A stretch of DNA of 64,000 nucleotides from an uncultured Verrucomicrobiota bacterium (GCA_938003985.1 CALKWZ010000012.1:1-64000), one strand, 5' to 3'. Shown: positions 24,056 through 36,119, counted from the stretch's first letter. Program-made: numbers and translations. Notes: generated by a model from the sequence alone, not told the origin.

Positions 24056-25786
24056 ATGGCCATGATGATTTCGAAGTTCCACAAGCTGATCCAGTCCCGC
24101 CTGCTCTGGGGGACGTTCCTGGTGATCATCGTCTTTTCGTTCGTCATCTGGGGCATGGTGTGGCCCTCGGACCTTGACAAGGCCGAACAGGCCAACGCGG
24201 CCGGGAGCCTCGACGGCGAAACGGTCGGCTTCGGCGAGTTCCGCTCGGCCTACCTGAACACCTATCTCGCCCGCGCCCTGGCGCTGGGCCGCGACGTCCA
24301 GTCCACGCCCGAGAGCGACGCCATCCTGCGCCGGCTGTCCTGGCAGCGCCTGGCCACCCTGCGCGAAGCCAACCGGATGGGCCTCGTCGCCACCGACGAC
24401 GAACTCCGCGGCGCCATCCGCTCCAACTTCGCCGAGACCAACGGCGTCTTCGATCCGGCCCGCTACCAGGCCTTCCTGCAGAACTTCATCCGTCCGCTCG
24501 GCTTCAGCACCGGCCAGTTCGAGCAGCACCTGCGCGAGGAAATCCAGATCCAGAAGCTGGCCAACCTGATCGGCCGCCAGGCCACCGTCACCCCGCTCGA
24601 AATCCGCCGGACCTTCGACACGCTGCTGGACACCTTCGAAGTCGAGTACGTCTTCGCCGGCCCCGCCGACGTGGAAAAGGACGTGAAGGTTTCGGACGAC
24701 GACGTCCGCCAGCTCTTCGACGAAGACCCCGCGGCGTTCACCATCCCCGAGCGGCGCGAAGTGTCCTACGCCGCCTTCCCCGTGGCCGACTACTTCGAGG
24801 CCGACCTCGAGATTTCCGACGACGACGTGCAGGACTACTACGAGCTGAACATCGCGGACTACACGACGACGGAAACCGGCACCAACGGCCAGCCGCGCGA
24901 AGTCGTGGCCGACCTCGACGAGGTGCGCGACGGCATCGTGGCCGCCCTGCGCCGCCAGGCGGCGTTCGAGAAGGCCGACGCGGCCGCCGCGGAACTGGCC
25001 TACCGCGCCCTGCCCGACCGCGAAGGCACCGTGCCCGAGTTCGCCGCCGAGGCCGAAAAGGCCGGCCGCAAGGCCCAGAAGCTCGCGCCCTTCGCGCGCT
25101 TCTCCGTCCCGCTGGAAGACGGCGGCGCCGCCCTCGCGGCCGCGGCCTTCGAGCTGGCGCCCAATTCCTACGACCGCGTGAGCTCGACCATCGCCGGAAC
25201 GGACAACGTCTACGTGCTGTATCTGGAAAACGTCCAGGAACCGCGCGTGCCGGCCTTCGAGGAAGTCGCCGACCAGGTCCGGGAAGTCGCCCGGCAGAAG
25301 GCCTTGGCCGCCGCGCTGGCCGCCAAGGGCCAGGCGATCCAGGAAGCCGCCGCCGCCGGGCTCGCGGCCGGCCGGTCGTTCGCCGACGCCGTCGCCGGCA
25401 CCGGCGCCGCGGCGCAGTCCGCCGAGCCCTTCACGGGCATGTCCGGGTCCACCTCCACCAACGAGATCGTGCAGACGCTCGTGCAGGCCGTGGTGAGCTA
25501 CAACCAGGGCGAAGTCGCCGATCCCGTGCCGCACGCCGACGGCCTGGTCGTGGCCTACGTGAAGGCCCGCACGGCGGCCGATCCGGCCACCTTCGATTCC
25601 TACCAGTCCGAAATCGCCTCCGCCATCCGCGCCCGCCGCGGCCAGGGCCTGTTCCGCGACTGGCAGGCCGCGCTGCTTGCGCCCGAACGCTTCACGGACT
25701 TCCAGCGCGCCGCCGACGGCGAAGAAGAAGGCACCGACGCGGACGCCGAAGAAGAACCCGCCGAAGAAGCGGAAGAAATGCTGTAG
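24056..25786 (+). CDS. SurA/PpiD-like periplasmic folding factor
   Basis: 576 residues, GGAAAGAGAG before the ATG. One N-terminal membrane anchor (LLWGTFLVIIVFSFVIWGMV, about 15-34) is followed by a SurA_N-like helical domain (DGETVGFGEFRSAYLNTYLA, LSWQRLATLREANRMGL, RYQAFLQNFI), then a linker with VSDDDVRQLFDEDPAAFTIP typical of PpiD. A parvulin domain is not obvious; residues 330-520 are Ala-rich and divergent, and the tail is acidic (EEEGTDADAEEEPAEEAEE). PpiD/SurA proteins assist folding of exported proteins at the inner membrane. It is followed 28 bases later by the aldolase gene, possibly one transcript. Confidence 0.8.
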   Translation: MAMMISKFHKLIQSRLLWGTFLVIIVFSFVIWGMVWPSDLDKAEQANAAGSLDGETVGFGEFRSAYLNTYLARALALGRDVQSTPESDAILRRLSWQRLATLREANRMGLVATDDELRGAIRSNFAETNGVFDPARYQAFLQNFIRPLGFSTGQFEQHLREEIQIQKLANLIGRQATVTPLEIRRTFDTLLDTFEVEYVFAGPADVEKDVKVSDDDVRQLFDEDPAAFTIPERREVSYAAFPVADYFEADLEISDDDVQDYYELNIADYTTTETGTNGQPREVVADLDEVRDGIVAALRRQAAFEKADAAAAELAYRALPDREGTVPEFAAEAEKAGRKAQKLAPFARFSVPLEDGGAALAAAAFELAPNSYDRVSSTIAGTDNVYVLYLENVQEPRVPAFEEVADQVREVARQKALAAALAAKGQAIQEAAAAGLAAGRSFADAVAGTGAAAQSAEPFTGMSGSTSTNEIVQTLVQAVVSYNQGEVADPVPHADGLVVAYVKARTAADPATFDSYQSEIASAIRARRGQGLFRDWQAALLAPERFTDFQRAADGEEEGTDADAEEEPAEEAEEML

Positions 25787-25814
25787 AAAAGACCCACCCC
25801 CAGGAGCCCCCACC

Positions 25815-26765
25815 ATGATCGTCACCACCAAGGAACTCTTCGCCCACGCCTACGGCAAATACGCCATCGGCGCCTACAACATCAACAACCTCGAGCAGAC
25901 CATGGGCCTGTTCAAGGGCAACGTGGAAAGCAAGGCGCCGTTCATCGTCCAGCTGTCCAAGGGCGCGCGGAGCTACACCCACAAGCTCATGCTCGAAGCC
26001 ATGATGAAGACCGCCAACGAAATCTTCCCCGAGGCCGTCTTCGCCATCCACCTCGACCACGGCGACGAAGCCACCTGCATGGACTGCATCAAGTCGGGCT
26101 ACTCGTCCGTCATGATCGACCACTCCCACGCCTCCTTCGAGGAAAACGTGGCCGTCACCAAGCGCGTCGTCGAAGCCGCCCACGCCAAGGGCGTCGTCGT
26201 CGAAGCCGAAATCGGCCAGCTCAAGGGCATCGAGGAAGACATCGTCGCCGCCGAGCACGTCTACACCAAGCCCGAAGAGGCCGAAGCCTTCGTCAAGGCC
26301 ACGGGCTGCGACAGCCTGGCCTGCGCGATCGGCACCTCCCACGGCGCGTTCAAGTTCAAGGGCGACCAGAAGCTGCGCTTCGACATCCTCGCGGAAATCC
26401 AGAAGCGCCTCCCCGGCTTCCCGCTCGTCATGCACGGCTCCTCCTCGGTGCCGCAGGACGAAGTCGCCCGCATCAACGCCGCCGGCGGCAACCTCAAGGG
26501 CGCCTCGGGCGTCGACGCCTCCCAGTTCCTCGGCGCGGCCAAGCTGGGCGTGACGAAGATCAACATCGACACCGACGGCCGGTTGGTCTGGTGCCGCGTG
26601 CATCGCGAATTCTTCAAGAACCACCCCGAGAAGTTCGACCTGCGCGATCCGGGCAAGGTGTTCATGCCCGAATACGCCAAGTTCATCGCGGCCAAGAACG
26701 TGCTGCTCGGCAGCGCCGGCCAGGTGGACGACGCCCGCGCCTTCATCCAGGCCCACAAGAAGTAG
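25815..26765 (+). CDS. fba: Class II fructose-bisphosphate aldolase
   Basis: 316 residues, GGAG eight bases before ATG 25815. Landmarks are YAIGAYNINNLEQTMG, the zinc-binding HLDHGDEATCMDCIKSG, VMIDHSHASFEENV, EAEIGQLKGIEED, AIGTSHGAFKFKG, LVMHGSSSVP and KINIDTDGRLVW. These include the catalytic Asp and the metal-ligand histidines. The enzyme interconverts fructose-1,6-bisphosphate with dihydroxyacetone phosphate and glyceraldehyde-3-phosphate in the cytoplasm. Full length. A strong terminator follows. Confidence 0.93.
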   Translation: MIVTTKELFAHAYGKYAIGAYNINNLEQTMGLFKGNVESKAPFIVQLSKGARSYTHKLMLEAMMKTANEIFPEAVFAIHLDHGDEATCMDCIKSGYSSVMIDHSHASFEENVAVTKRVVEAAHAKGVVVEAEIGQLKGIEEDIVAAEHVYTKPEEAEAFVKATGCDSLACAIGTSHGAFKFKGDQKLRFDILAEIQKRLPGFPLVMHGSSSVPQDEVARINAAGGNLKGASGVDASQFLGAAKLGVTKINIDTDGRLVWCRVHREFFKNHPEKFDLRDPGKVFMPEYAKFIAAKNVLLGSAGQVDDARAFIQAHKK

Positions 26766-26783
26766 GCGGCATCCGCCCTTCGC

Positions 26784-26812
26784 GGCCGGGAGGACCTCCT
26801 CCCGGCCTTTTT
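26784..26812 (+). terminator. Rho-independent terminator of the aldolase gene
   Basis: Perfect stem GGCCGGGAGG (26784-26793) and CCTCCCGGCC (26798-26807) with a four-base loop and five T. Confidence 0.93.
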
Positions 26813-27657
26813 CGTGCCCCGGTCCGAACCATCCGCTTCCGTGGCCCCATTGCGCGGCCCGTTGCGGCTCATCGCCGAACAGGGCCGTTGGGAGCGCTTT
26901 CAGGCGAATTTATGCCTTCCGGAGGCCCCTGGAGGCGAAAAATCGACCGCAAATGAACGCAAATCCACGCAAATGGACCTCTGGCAGCCACGCAATCCAT
27001 TGCCATCGCCCGTCGACGACAAAATCCGGCCATGTCGAGCGAAGTCGAGACATCTGGGCCCCTCCGACAACCCGCGCCAACATGTAGCCCCAGATCCCTC
27101 GACAAGCTCGGGATGACAGCCCGCCACGCGCCAGCTCGGACCCCAAACCCCAGACTAAGCAGGAACACAGTCCGAAGGCCCTTCCCCTCCTGTTTTCCTG
27201 CCAATTTCCTGTTTTCCTGCCGAAAATCCCGATTTTTGGCCGAAAAACGGAATTTTTCGCGTTTTCAGGCCCTCCGGAGGCCCCAAAACACTAAAATTCG
27301 ACCCCAAATGGACCTTCCGCCCATTTCCGGGCTCCAAATTCGCGCCATTTGCATCATTCGTAGCCGCGCCCCGTTTTCGGCCCGCCCGGCCGCGCCCCCG
27401 GATCCGATTCTTTCGATGAAATCTCCGCGCCCTCCGCGTCTTTGTGTGAGAGCGGATTTCCGCTCCCCTCCCCATCCGCTGGACATTGGATATCGGTTGT
27501 TGGATATTGAGTTCCCCGCCCCGGCGCCCTCGCGGGGCCGCCCGACCTTCGAGCCGCAACAGCCCCGCTCCCCAGCCCGGCGGCCCGGTTTTCTGTGATT
27601 GCTCCCGGGGGCGCCAAACGGTATTTTTCCGGGACATTTTGCCTATAGGAGCGACCC
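26813..27657. other. Long non-coding gap with repeat fragments
   Basis: No gene is supported over about 840 bases. It contains CGCAAATG-type units at about 10-bp spacing (26949-26973), two short segments resembling widespread intergenic repeats (GTCGAGCGAAGTCGAGACAT near 27034 and CCCTCGACAAGCTCGGGATG near 27097), a hairpin near 27270 (GGCCCTCCGGAGGCC), and 7-bp units of the GGATATT type at about 27480-27511 (GGACATT, GGATATC, GGTTGTT, GGATATT). Confidence 0.5.
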
Positions 27658-30336
<2,679 letters not shown>

Positions 30337-30361
30337 CCGCCCCGTTTCCGCCCTCGGCCCC

Positions 30362-30434
30362 GGGTACTGTTTTATAAAACAGTACCCAACATTCCGATTG
30401 CCATTCCGGGTATTGTTTTATAAAACAATACCCG
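30362..30434. promoter_or_regulatory. Two perfect palindromic operators
   Basis: 30362-30387 is a 26-bp perfect palindrome with half GGGTACTGTTTTA; 30407-30434 is a 28-bp perfect palindrome with half CGGGTATTGTTTTA. The two share the core TGTTTTATAAAACA and their centres are 46 bp apart. They lie directly upstream of a winged-helix regulator gene (start 30456), as expected for autoregulatory binding sites. Confidence 0.85.
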
Positions 30435-30455
30435 AAGTTCAATGGAGGGAATCCC

Positions 30456-31007
30456 GTGAAGCAACTGAATCCCACCGTGTGGCGCACTTGTCGCGCGTTG
30501 AGCGGACGCACGCGGCTGGGCTTGCTCCGCAACGTCCTAGAAAAGCCGGGCGGCAACGTGTCCCAGTTGGCGGAATTGCTGGCCATCGGGATTTCCGACG
30601 CCAGCCAGGAACTGCGCCGCCTGCAATCGCGCGGACTCCTCAAGCGCTCCTGCCAAGGTGCCGCCGTGGTCTATCTGCCCATTCCCGATCCGCAGGTTCC
30701 TTCGGCCGCGCCCCTGCTCAAGGCGCTGCAAGCCGCCTGGAACGGCACCCCTCCCGGGGAAATCGATGAAGTCGCCCGACGGGCCATGGGCCTGGCGTGC
30801 GAACGCCGCGTGGCCATCGTCCGCGCCTTGGCGCAACAGCCCCGGAGCGCCGGCGATTTGGCGAACCTCGTCCGGACCGGCCCCGACAACCTGAAAAAGC
30901 ATCTGCGCATCCTCCGGGAATCCGGCTGGGTGGCCAAGCAGAACAAGGCGTTCGTTCTCTGCCCCGCCACCCACCCCGTGCAGGCGGCCCTGCTCAAGCT
31001 CCTTTGA
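30456..31007 (+). CDS. Transcription regulator with two ArsR-like winged-helix domains
   Basis: 183 residues, GGAGGG before the ATG. The first domain (about 5-75) reads WRTCRALSGRTRLGLLRNVL then VSQLAELLAIGISDASQELR, with RLQSRGLLKRS as recognition helix and wing. The second (about 100-183) repeats the plan: MGLACERRVAIVRALAQQPR, AGDLANLVRTGPDNLKKHLR, ILRESGWVAKQNKAFVL. Each resembles an ArsR-type HTH, so one polypeptide carries an internal dimer. Two perfect palindromes precede it. Targets may include itself and the CoA-transferase gene that starts 87 bases downstream. Confidence 0.8.
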   Translation: MKQLNPTVWRTCRALSGRTRLGLLRNVLEKPGGNVSQLAELLAIGISDASQELRRLQSRGLLKRSCQGAAVVYLPIPDPQVPSAAPLLKALQAAWNGTPPGEIDEVARRAMGLACERRVAIVRALAQQPRSAGDLANLVRTGPDNLKKHLRILRESGWVAKQNKAFVLCPATHPVQAALLKLL

Positions 31008-31094
31008 TCCACCACCGCGCCCCCCATAAGTTCATCATTGGTTTTCATTCCCCTTTCAGATAAGAGATACGCCCTTCATGCAAAAGGATGTCCC

Positions 31095-32723
31095 ATGAAA
31101 TTCGACCGACTTCGCGACAGCTACCTGGCCCGCCTCCGCGCGGCCGCCCCCGTCGCCCAAGGCAAATTCGTCGCCAAGGCAAACGCCTTGGCCCTGCTGC
31201 AGGCCGTCGTCCGCAGCGGGGACCGCGTGTGCATCGAAGGCGACAACCAGAAGCAGGCCGATTTCTTCGCGCGCGAACTGGTCAAGCTGGACCCCGCGCA
31301 GGTCAACCACCTGCACATGACGCAATCCACGGTCGTGCTGAACGAGCACCTCGACCTGTTCCGCCTGGGCCTCGCCGACCGCCTCGACTTCGCCTATTCC
31401 GGGCCGCAGTCCAAGGCCCTCTACCAGCTCGCCGCCGAAAAGAAGGTGCAGATCGGCGCGATCCACACCTATCTCGAACTCTACGGGCGCTACTTCGTGG
31501 ACCTCTATCCGCAGGTGGCCATCCTCGCGGCCGAGGCCTGCGACGACGCCGGCAACGTCTACACCGGCAACAACACCGAAGATTCCCCGCTCATCGCCGA
31601 AGCCACGCGCTTCAAGATGGGCGTCGTGATCGTGCAGGCGAAAAAGAAGCTCGCGCAGCTGCCGCGCGTGGACGTGCCCGCCTCCTGGGTCGATTTCATC
31701 GTCGTGACGGACGAGGACTACCACCTGCAGCCGCTCTTCACGCGCGACCCCGGCAAGATCACGAACCAGCAGATCCTGATGGCGATGATGGCCATGAAGG
31801 GCATCTACCAACCCTACGGCGTGCAGGCGCTCAATCACGGCCTCGGCTACGCCACCGCCGCCATCGAATTGCTGCTGCCGACCTACGGCGCGCAACTGGG
31901 CTTCAAGGGCAAAGTGGCGACGCGCTGGGTGCTGAATCCCCATCCCACGCTCATCCCCGCCATCGAAGCCGGCTTCGTCGAGCACGTCTACGCCTTCGGC
32001 GGCGAGCCGGGCATGGACGACTACGTGCAGGCGCGGCCCGATATCTTCGCGGTCGGACCCGACGGCTCCATGCGCTCCAACCGCTGCTGCGCGCACATCG
32101 CGGGGCTCTACGCCATCGACCTGTTCATCGGCGCGACGCTGCAGATCGACCGCTTCGGCAATTCGTCGACGGCCATCAAGGGCATGATCGCCGGCTTCGG
32201 CGGCGCGCCCAACCTCGGCGGCACGCCGCCGGGCCGCCGGCACAATTCGCCGGCCACGACCGCCGCCGGCGGCACCCGCGAGCAGGTGTTCCGCGGCCGC
32301 AAGCTGGTCGTCCAGCTCACGCCCACCCGCTCCGAAAAGAAGAACATCCCCGTCTTCGTCGAGGAGCTCGACGCCCAGCAGCTGCACCGGGACGGCATTT
32401 TCCCCGAGCCGCCGGTCATGATCGCGGGCGACCAGGTGACGCACGTCGTGACGGAAGTCGGCATCGCCTATCTCGACAAATGTCCCGACGGCGAGACGCG
32501 CCGGAAAGCCGTCGCGGCCGTCGCGGGCGACACGCCCGTGGGCCTCTCGGTCGACGCCGCCGCGAAGGACGCCCTGCGTTCCGCCGGCATCGTGAAGACC
32601 GTGGCCGATCTCGGAATCGATCCGGCGACCGCCACGGCGGACCTCCTGCCGGTCCACTCGCTGCAGGATCTCGTGACCGCCTCGGGCGGACTGTACCGGA
32701 TTCCCGCCGGTTGCAAGGGCTAG
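31095..32723 (+). CDS. mdcA: CoA transferase, malonate decarboxylase alpha-subunit (MdcA) type
   Basis: 542 residues, AAGGA before ATG 31095. The sequence shows the two-domain CoA-transferase plan. MdcA-type landmarks include RVCIEGDNQKQADFFAREL, VNHLHMTQSTVVLNEHLDLF, GYATAAIELLLPTYG, DDYVQARPDIFAVGPDGS and AIKGMIAGFGGAPNLGGTPP followed by GRRHNSPA. MdcA transfers malonyl to the acyl-carrier subunit of malonate decarboxylase. The other subunits (MdcB, C, D, E) are not nearby, so either they are elsewhere or this member serves another acyl-CoA transfer. It lies nine bases before the MBOAT gene, which is unlikely to be functionally related. Confidence 0.75.
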   Translation: MKFDRLRDSYLARLRAAAPVAQGKFVAKANALALLQAVVRSGDRVCIEGDNQKQADFFARELVKLDPAQVNHLHMTQSTVVLNEHLDLFRLGLADRLDFAYSGPQSKALYQLAAEKKVQIGAIHTYLELYGRYFVDLYPQVAILAAEACDDAGNVYTGNNTEDSPLIAEATRFKMGVVIVQAKKKLAQLPRVDVPASWVDFIVVTDEDYHLQPLFTRDPGKITNQQILMAMMAMKGIYQPYGVQALNHGLGYATAAIELLLPTYGAQLGFKGKVATRWVLNPHPTLIPAIEAGFVEHVYAFGGEPGMDDYVQARPDIFAVGPDGSMRSNRCCAHIAGLYAIDLFIGATLQIDRFGNSSTAIKGMIAGFGGAPNLGGTPPGRRHNSPATTAAGGTREQVFRGRKLVVQLTPTRSEKKNIPVFVEELDAQQLHRDGIFPEPPVMIAGDQVTHVVTEVGIAYLDKCPDGETRRKAVAAVAGDTPVGLSVDAAAKDALRSAGIVKTVADLGIDPATATADLLPVHSLQDLVTASGGLYRIPAGCKG

Positions 32724-32732
32724 GCGGCGTTT

Positions 32733-34175
32733 ATGGTCTTCAGTTCGGCCACGTTCCTGTTCTATTTCCTGCCGGCGGCGCTGGCGCTGTACTTCCTGAC
32801 GCCGCCGCGCTTCCGCAATTTCTCGGCGCTGGTCGCCAGCCTGTTGTTTTTCGCGTGGGGCGCGCCGAAGTTCGTGTTCGTGCTGATCGCGTCCTGCTTC
32901 GTGGACTACCACGCCAGCCGCTGGCTGCCGCCGGGGCGGCTGCCGGTTCCGAAGCGCAAGTGGCTGCTCGGGCTGATCCTCGCGTTGGATTTGGGCCTGC
33001 TGCTCTACTTCAAGTACGCCAATTTCTTCGTGGCGGAAGTCCAGGGCTTGCTCGGCCTGCTCGGGCGGGGGCCGTTCCCGTGGACGGCGGTCGTGCTGCC
33101 CATCGGCATCTCCTTCTTCACCTTCCAAAAGGTCAGCTATCTGGTCGACGTGTACCGCGGCACGGCGCAGGTCGCGCACAGCGCGGGGCGGCATCTGCTC
33201 TACATCGCGCTGTTCCCGCAGCTCATCGCCGGCCCCATCGTGCGCTACCACGACGTCGCCCAGCAGATCGACCAGCGTTCGACGACCTCGGGCCTGTTCC
33301 TCGACGGCCTCTGGCGGTTCTGCGTCGGCCTGGCCAAAAAAGTGCTGTTGGCGAACACGTTCGCCCGGCTGGCCGACCTGGTGTTCGACACCCCGCCGTC
33401 GCTGATGACCACGACGCAGGCCTGGGCCGGCGTGCTGGCCTACACGTTCCAGCTCTACTACGACTTCGCCGGCTATTCCGACATGGCCATCGGCCTCGGG
33501 CGCATGCTGGGCTTCCGGTTCCTCGAGAACTTCAACTTCCCGTACGCCTCCGCCGGCATCGGCGAATTCTGGCGGCGCTGGCACGTTTCCCTCGGCCGGT
33601 TCATGATGGAATATCTCTACGTGCCGTTGGGCGGCAACCGCAAGGGCCATGGACGCACCGTGTTCAATCTCTGGCTGGTGTTCCTGGCCTCCGGCTTCTG
33701 GCACGGGGCGGCCTGGACGTTCATCCTGTGGGGCATCTGGCACGGCACGTTGATTTCCATCGAAAAAACCCTCGGCCCCGAACGCATGAAGCGCATCCCG
33801 CGGCCGCTGGCGATCGCCGGCACTTTCCTGCTGGTGGCGCTGGGCTGGGTGCTGTTCCGTTCGGGCACGATCCACCGGGCCGGCGGCTTCTATCTGCTGC
33901 TGTTCAACCTGTTGCCGGACGGCGCCGGGCTGATGGCCTTCCCCGAGATCATGGCCGACCGCGCCCTCTGGCTGGCAGCCGCCATCGGCATTCCCTGCGC
34001 GTTCGCGCCGGCGCTGGGGCTGGACCGGTTCCTGCCGCGGGATCCGGAGGATCCCGACGCCGTGCCGTTCGCGCGCCTGGCGCTGCGTTTCGTCTTGAGC
34101 ATCCTGATTCTCGTCGTCGTTGCGTGCGAACTGTGCGCCACCGGCTTCAATCCCTTCATCTACTTCCAATTCTAG
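32733..34175 (+). CDS. MBOAT-family O-acyltransferase (AlgI-like)
   Basis: 480 residues, about ten membrane segments. It begins MVFSSATFLFYFLPAALALY and contains LPIGISFFTFQKVSYLVDVY, LFPQLIAGPIVRYHDV, YYDFAGYSDMAIGLGRMLGF, EFWRRWHVSLGRFMMEYLYV and ASGFWHGAAWTFILWGIWHG, the second His being the MBOAT catalytic residue. AlgI-like proteins pass acetyl groups across the inner membrane for O-acetylation of an extracellular polysaccharide. The next gene, two bases away, encodes the matching periplasmic partner. Confidence 0.93.
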   Translation: MVFSSATFLFYFLPAALALYFLTPPRFRNFSALVASLLFFAWGAPKFVFVLIASCFVDYHASRWLPPGRLPVPKRKWLLGLILALDLGLLLYFKYANFFVAEVQGLLGLLGRGPFPWTAVVLPIGISFFTFQKVSYLVDVYRGTAQVAHSAGRHLLYIALFPQLIAGPIVRYHDVAQQIDQRSTTSGLFLDGLWRFCVGLAKKVLLANTFARLADLVFDTPPSLMTTTQAWAGVLAYTFQLYYDFAGYSDMAIGLGRMLGFRFLENFNFPYASAGIGEFWRRWHVSLGRFMMEYLYVPLGGNRKGHGRTVFNLWLVFLASGFWHGAAWTFILWGIWHGTLISIEKTLGPERMKRIPRPLAIAGTFLLVALGWVLFRSGTIHRAGGFYLLLFNLLPDGAGLMAFPEIMADRALWLAAAIGIPCAFAPALGLDRFLPRDPEDPDAVPFARLALRFVLSILILVVVACELCATGFNPFIYFQF

Positions 34176-34177
34176 CC

Positions 34178-35464
34178 ATGACGACCACCCCCACCCTCGC
34201 CCGCCGCTGTTTCCAAGCGTTCCTGGTCGCCCTGACGGCCGCGCTGCTGTTCTTCCCCTATTTCCAGCACGTCGCCGGCTGGCCGGCGGACAAACCGCTC
34301 AGCGGATTCCGGACCCGCACGGGCGCCTTCCCGGACCTGACGCGGACGTCCTGGTTCGACGGCTCCTTCGCCAAAACGGTCGATTTGTGGGCCACGGAGC
34401 ACGTCGGCATTCGCGGCTGGCTGGTCGCGCTCGACCGCCAGATCCGCTATACCTGCTTCGGCCAGGTCGAACCGGCGCCGCTGCGCAAGCGGGCGCTGGT
34501 GATCGGCACGCCGCCCGTGCTGTACGAAAACATCCTGATGATCGACGCCCTGCGTCCGCCCCAGGTGCCGCCGGATCGGATGGAGATTTTCGCCGCCCGG
34601 CTGCGCCGCACGCAAGACCTGTTGCGGGAGCAGGGCATGGCGTTCGTCGTCGTGCTCGCGCCCAACAAGGCGCTCGTCTACACCGACACGCTTCCAAGCT
34701 GGGCCCGCCGCCGCGTGTCCGAAACGAACACCGACTACCGGGCGTTCGTCGACGCCCTCCGCCGGCACGACGTGCCCCTGCTGGACACGCTGGCGTTGTT
34801 CCGCGAACTCCGCTCGCAATACGACGATCTCGTGCCTCCGCACGCCATCCATTGGGGCCACCAGGGGGCGTGGATCGCCTGGCAACACGCCATCCCGCTC
34901 GTCAACCGGCAAGAACTCCTGCCCGAGCTGCCCGTGCCGGAGGCCGTCGACGTGATCATGGACAAGCCGTCCAGCATGAACCGGGAACTGCGCGACCAGC
35001 TCAACCTCTTCTTCTCGGACCACGGGGAGTTGATCCCGTCGGCCTACCCCGTCGTGGATCCGCTGCCGGACGGCATGGAGGCCCCGCTCAACGCGCTGGT
35101 GGTCGGCGACAGCTTCGGGTTCACCTTCGTGGACGCGATGGCGCGCTCCCGGCTCTGCAAGGTCATCCACTTCTGGTTCTACATGATGCGGGGCCGGGGG
35201 GCCGATCCGGGCTCCTTCGACAGCCGCGCCGAGCGCGCGCTGCCCGCGCCCGCGGGAATCGGCACCATGCACCGCAGCATCGAAAACGGCCAGCGCATGC
35301 TGGCCGGCAAGAACCTGGTCGTGTTCGTCATCACGACGTTCAACATCGACAAGTTCAGCTGGGGCTTCGATCGCCTGGTCGAACAGCTCTACGGCGATCC
35401 GGACGCCGCCGCGGCCGCCCCGGAAAACTTCGAAGAAGAAATCGAAGTCAACCTGGGCGACTAG
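34178..35464 (+). CDS. AlgJ/AlgX-like O-acetyltransferase partner (SGNH-like)
   Basis: 428 residues with an N-terminal membrane anchor (about 12-32). The region KTVDLWATEHVGIRGWLVAL and LREQGMAFVVVLAPNKALVY matches ALGX/ALGJ-type proteins. LVVGDSFGFTFVDAMA carries the Gly-Asp-Ser of an SGNH-like hydrolase, and PHAIHWGHQGAWIAWQ supplies the His region. It should transfer acetyl groups from the MBOAT protein to a polysaccharide in the periplasm. Cotranscribed with the MBOAT gene. The C-terminus is acidic. No alginate or cellulose synthase is present nearby, so the polysaccharide is unknown. Confidence 0.82.
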   Translation: MTTTPTLARRCFQAFLVALTAALLFFPYFQHVAGWPADKPLSGFRTRTGAFPDLTRTSWFDGSFAKTVDLWATEHVGIRGWLVALDRQIRYTCFGQVEPAPLRKRALVIGTPPVLYENILMIDALRPPQVPPDRMEIFAARLRRTQDLLREQGMAFVVVLAPNKALVYTDTLPSWARRRVSETNTDYRAFVDALRRHDVPLLDTLALFRELRSQYDDLVPPHAIHWGHQGAWIAWQHAIPLVNRQELLPELPVPEAVDVIMDKPSSMNRELRDQLNLFFSDHGELIPSAYPVVDPLPDGMEAPLNALVVGDSFGFTFVDAMARSRLCKVIHFWFYMMRGRGADPGSFDSRAERALPAPAGIGTMHRSIENGQRMLAGKNLVVFVITTFNIDKFSWGFDRLVEQLYGDPDAAAAAPENFEEEIEVNLGD

Positions 35465-35471
35465 GCATCGA

Positions 35472-35503
35472 CCGGCGGAAAGCCCAGGGCCTTCCGCCGG
35501 TTT
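35472..35503. terminator. Terminator-like hairpin between convergent genes
   Basis: Stem CCGGCGGAA (35472-35480) and TTCCGCCGG (35492-35500) followed by TTT; short T-run, probably serving the O-acetylation genes. Confidence 0.65.
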
Positions 35504-35520
35504 GTGGATGCGCGCGCGGC

Positions 35521-35907
35521 TTAATCGAAATCGAGATCGACGTCGAATTCGTCGAAATCGCCGAGGTCGTCGCTCACCTTCAGGATCGTGAGCCGCCCTT
35601 GCAGGACGTCCGCTTCGCCCGTCCAGAAGCGGTCGGTGTCTTCGCCGTCCAGCGCGATCCGGTACAGGCCCGGATCGAGATCGTAGTAGCGTTCGTCGCC
35701 TTTGCCGACGCTTTGGACCTGCGCGCCGGCGATGAACACGCGAACGCGGTCCGGCGTGTTGTTGTCGACCACCAGCGTGCCCTTGCCGGCCGGCACGTCG
35801 TGATCGAAATCGTCCTCGTCGTCGTCGCAGCCGGCGCCCCAGAAGGTCACCGTCGCCGCCATCGCCAACACTCCCAGCCACTTCATCCAGTCCGCGTTTC
35901 TTTTCAT
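35521..35907 (-). CDS. Small acidic lipoprotein
   Basis: 128 residues. Signal peptide (WLGVLAMAATVTFWGAGC, Cys near residue 27) with acidic residues directly after the lipid-modified Cys (CDDDEDDFDHD). The mature domain GTLVVDNNTPDRVRVFIAG, DERYYDLDPGLYRIALDGED, GRLTILKV looks like a small beta-sandwich. The C-terminus is again acidic. Family not recognised. Two other unrelated lipoproteins in the window share the CDD start. Confidence 0.8.
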   Translation of the reverse strand: MKRNADWMKWLGVLAMAATVTFWGAGCDDDEDDFDHDVPAGKGTLVVDNNTPDRVRVFIAGAQVQSVGKGDERYYDLDPGLYRIALDGEDTDRFWTGEADVLQGRLTILKVSDDLGDFDEFDVDLDFD

Positions 35908-36119
35908 CGTTGCGCCCTTTCCAGCGTGCTTCCATGATAGCGCACCCCGTCCAAAAGCAAAGCTTTAGTCGCAGCTTGCCCGGCGGGCGGCGGCTCCGGC
36001 CGTTTTCCGGCCGGATCCGCCGCGATTTTCCGGGTTTTGCGCCGAATTCGCTTGTCTGCCGCCCGAAATCCACCAGCATGGAGCCAAGGGAGCACAACTC
36101 CTCCCTGCAAGGAGCGGCT

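Noticed and set aside
27034..27117. Possible small RNA or tRNA-like repeats in the aldolase-aconitase gap
   Set aside because: Only fragments of widespread intergenic repeats were found; no cloverleaf or promoter-terminator pair could be supported.
31056..34169. Long minus-strand frame (~1000 codons) over mdcA and the MBOAT gene
   Set aside because: Antisense shadow; the plus-strand genes carry clear family motifs, this frame none.
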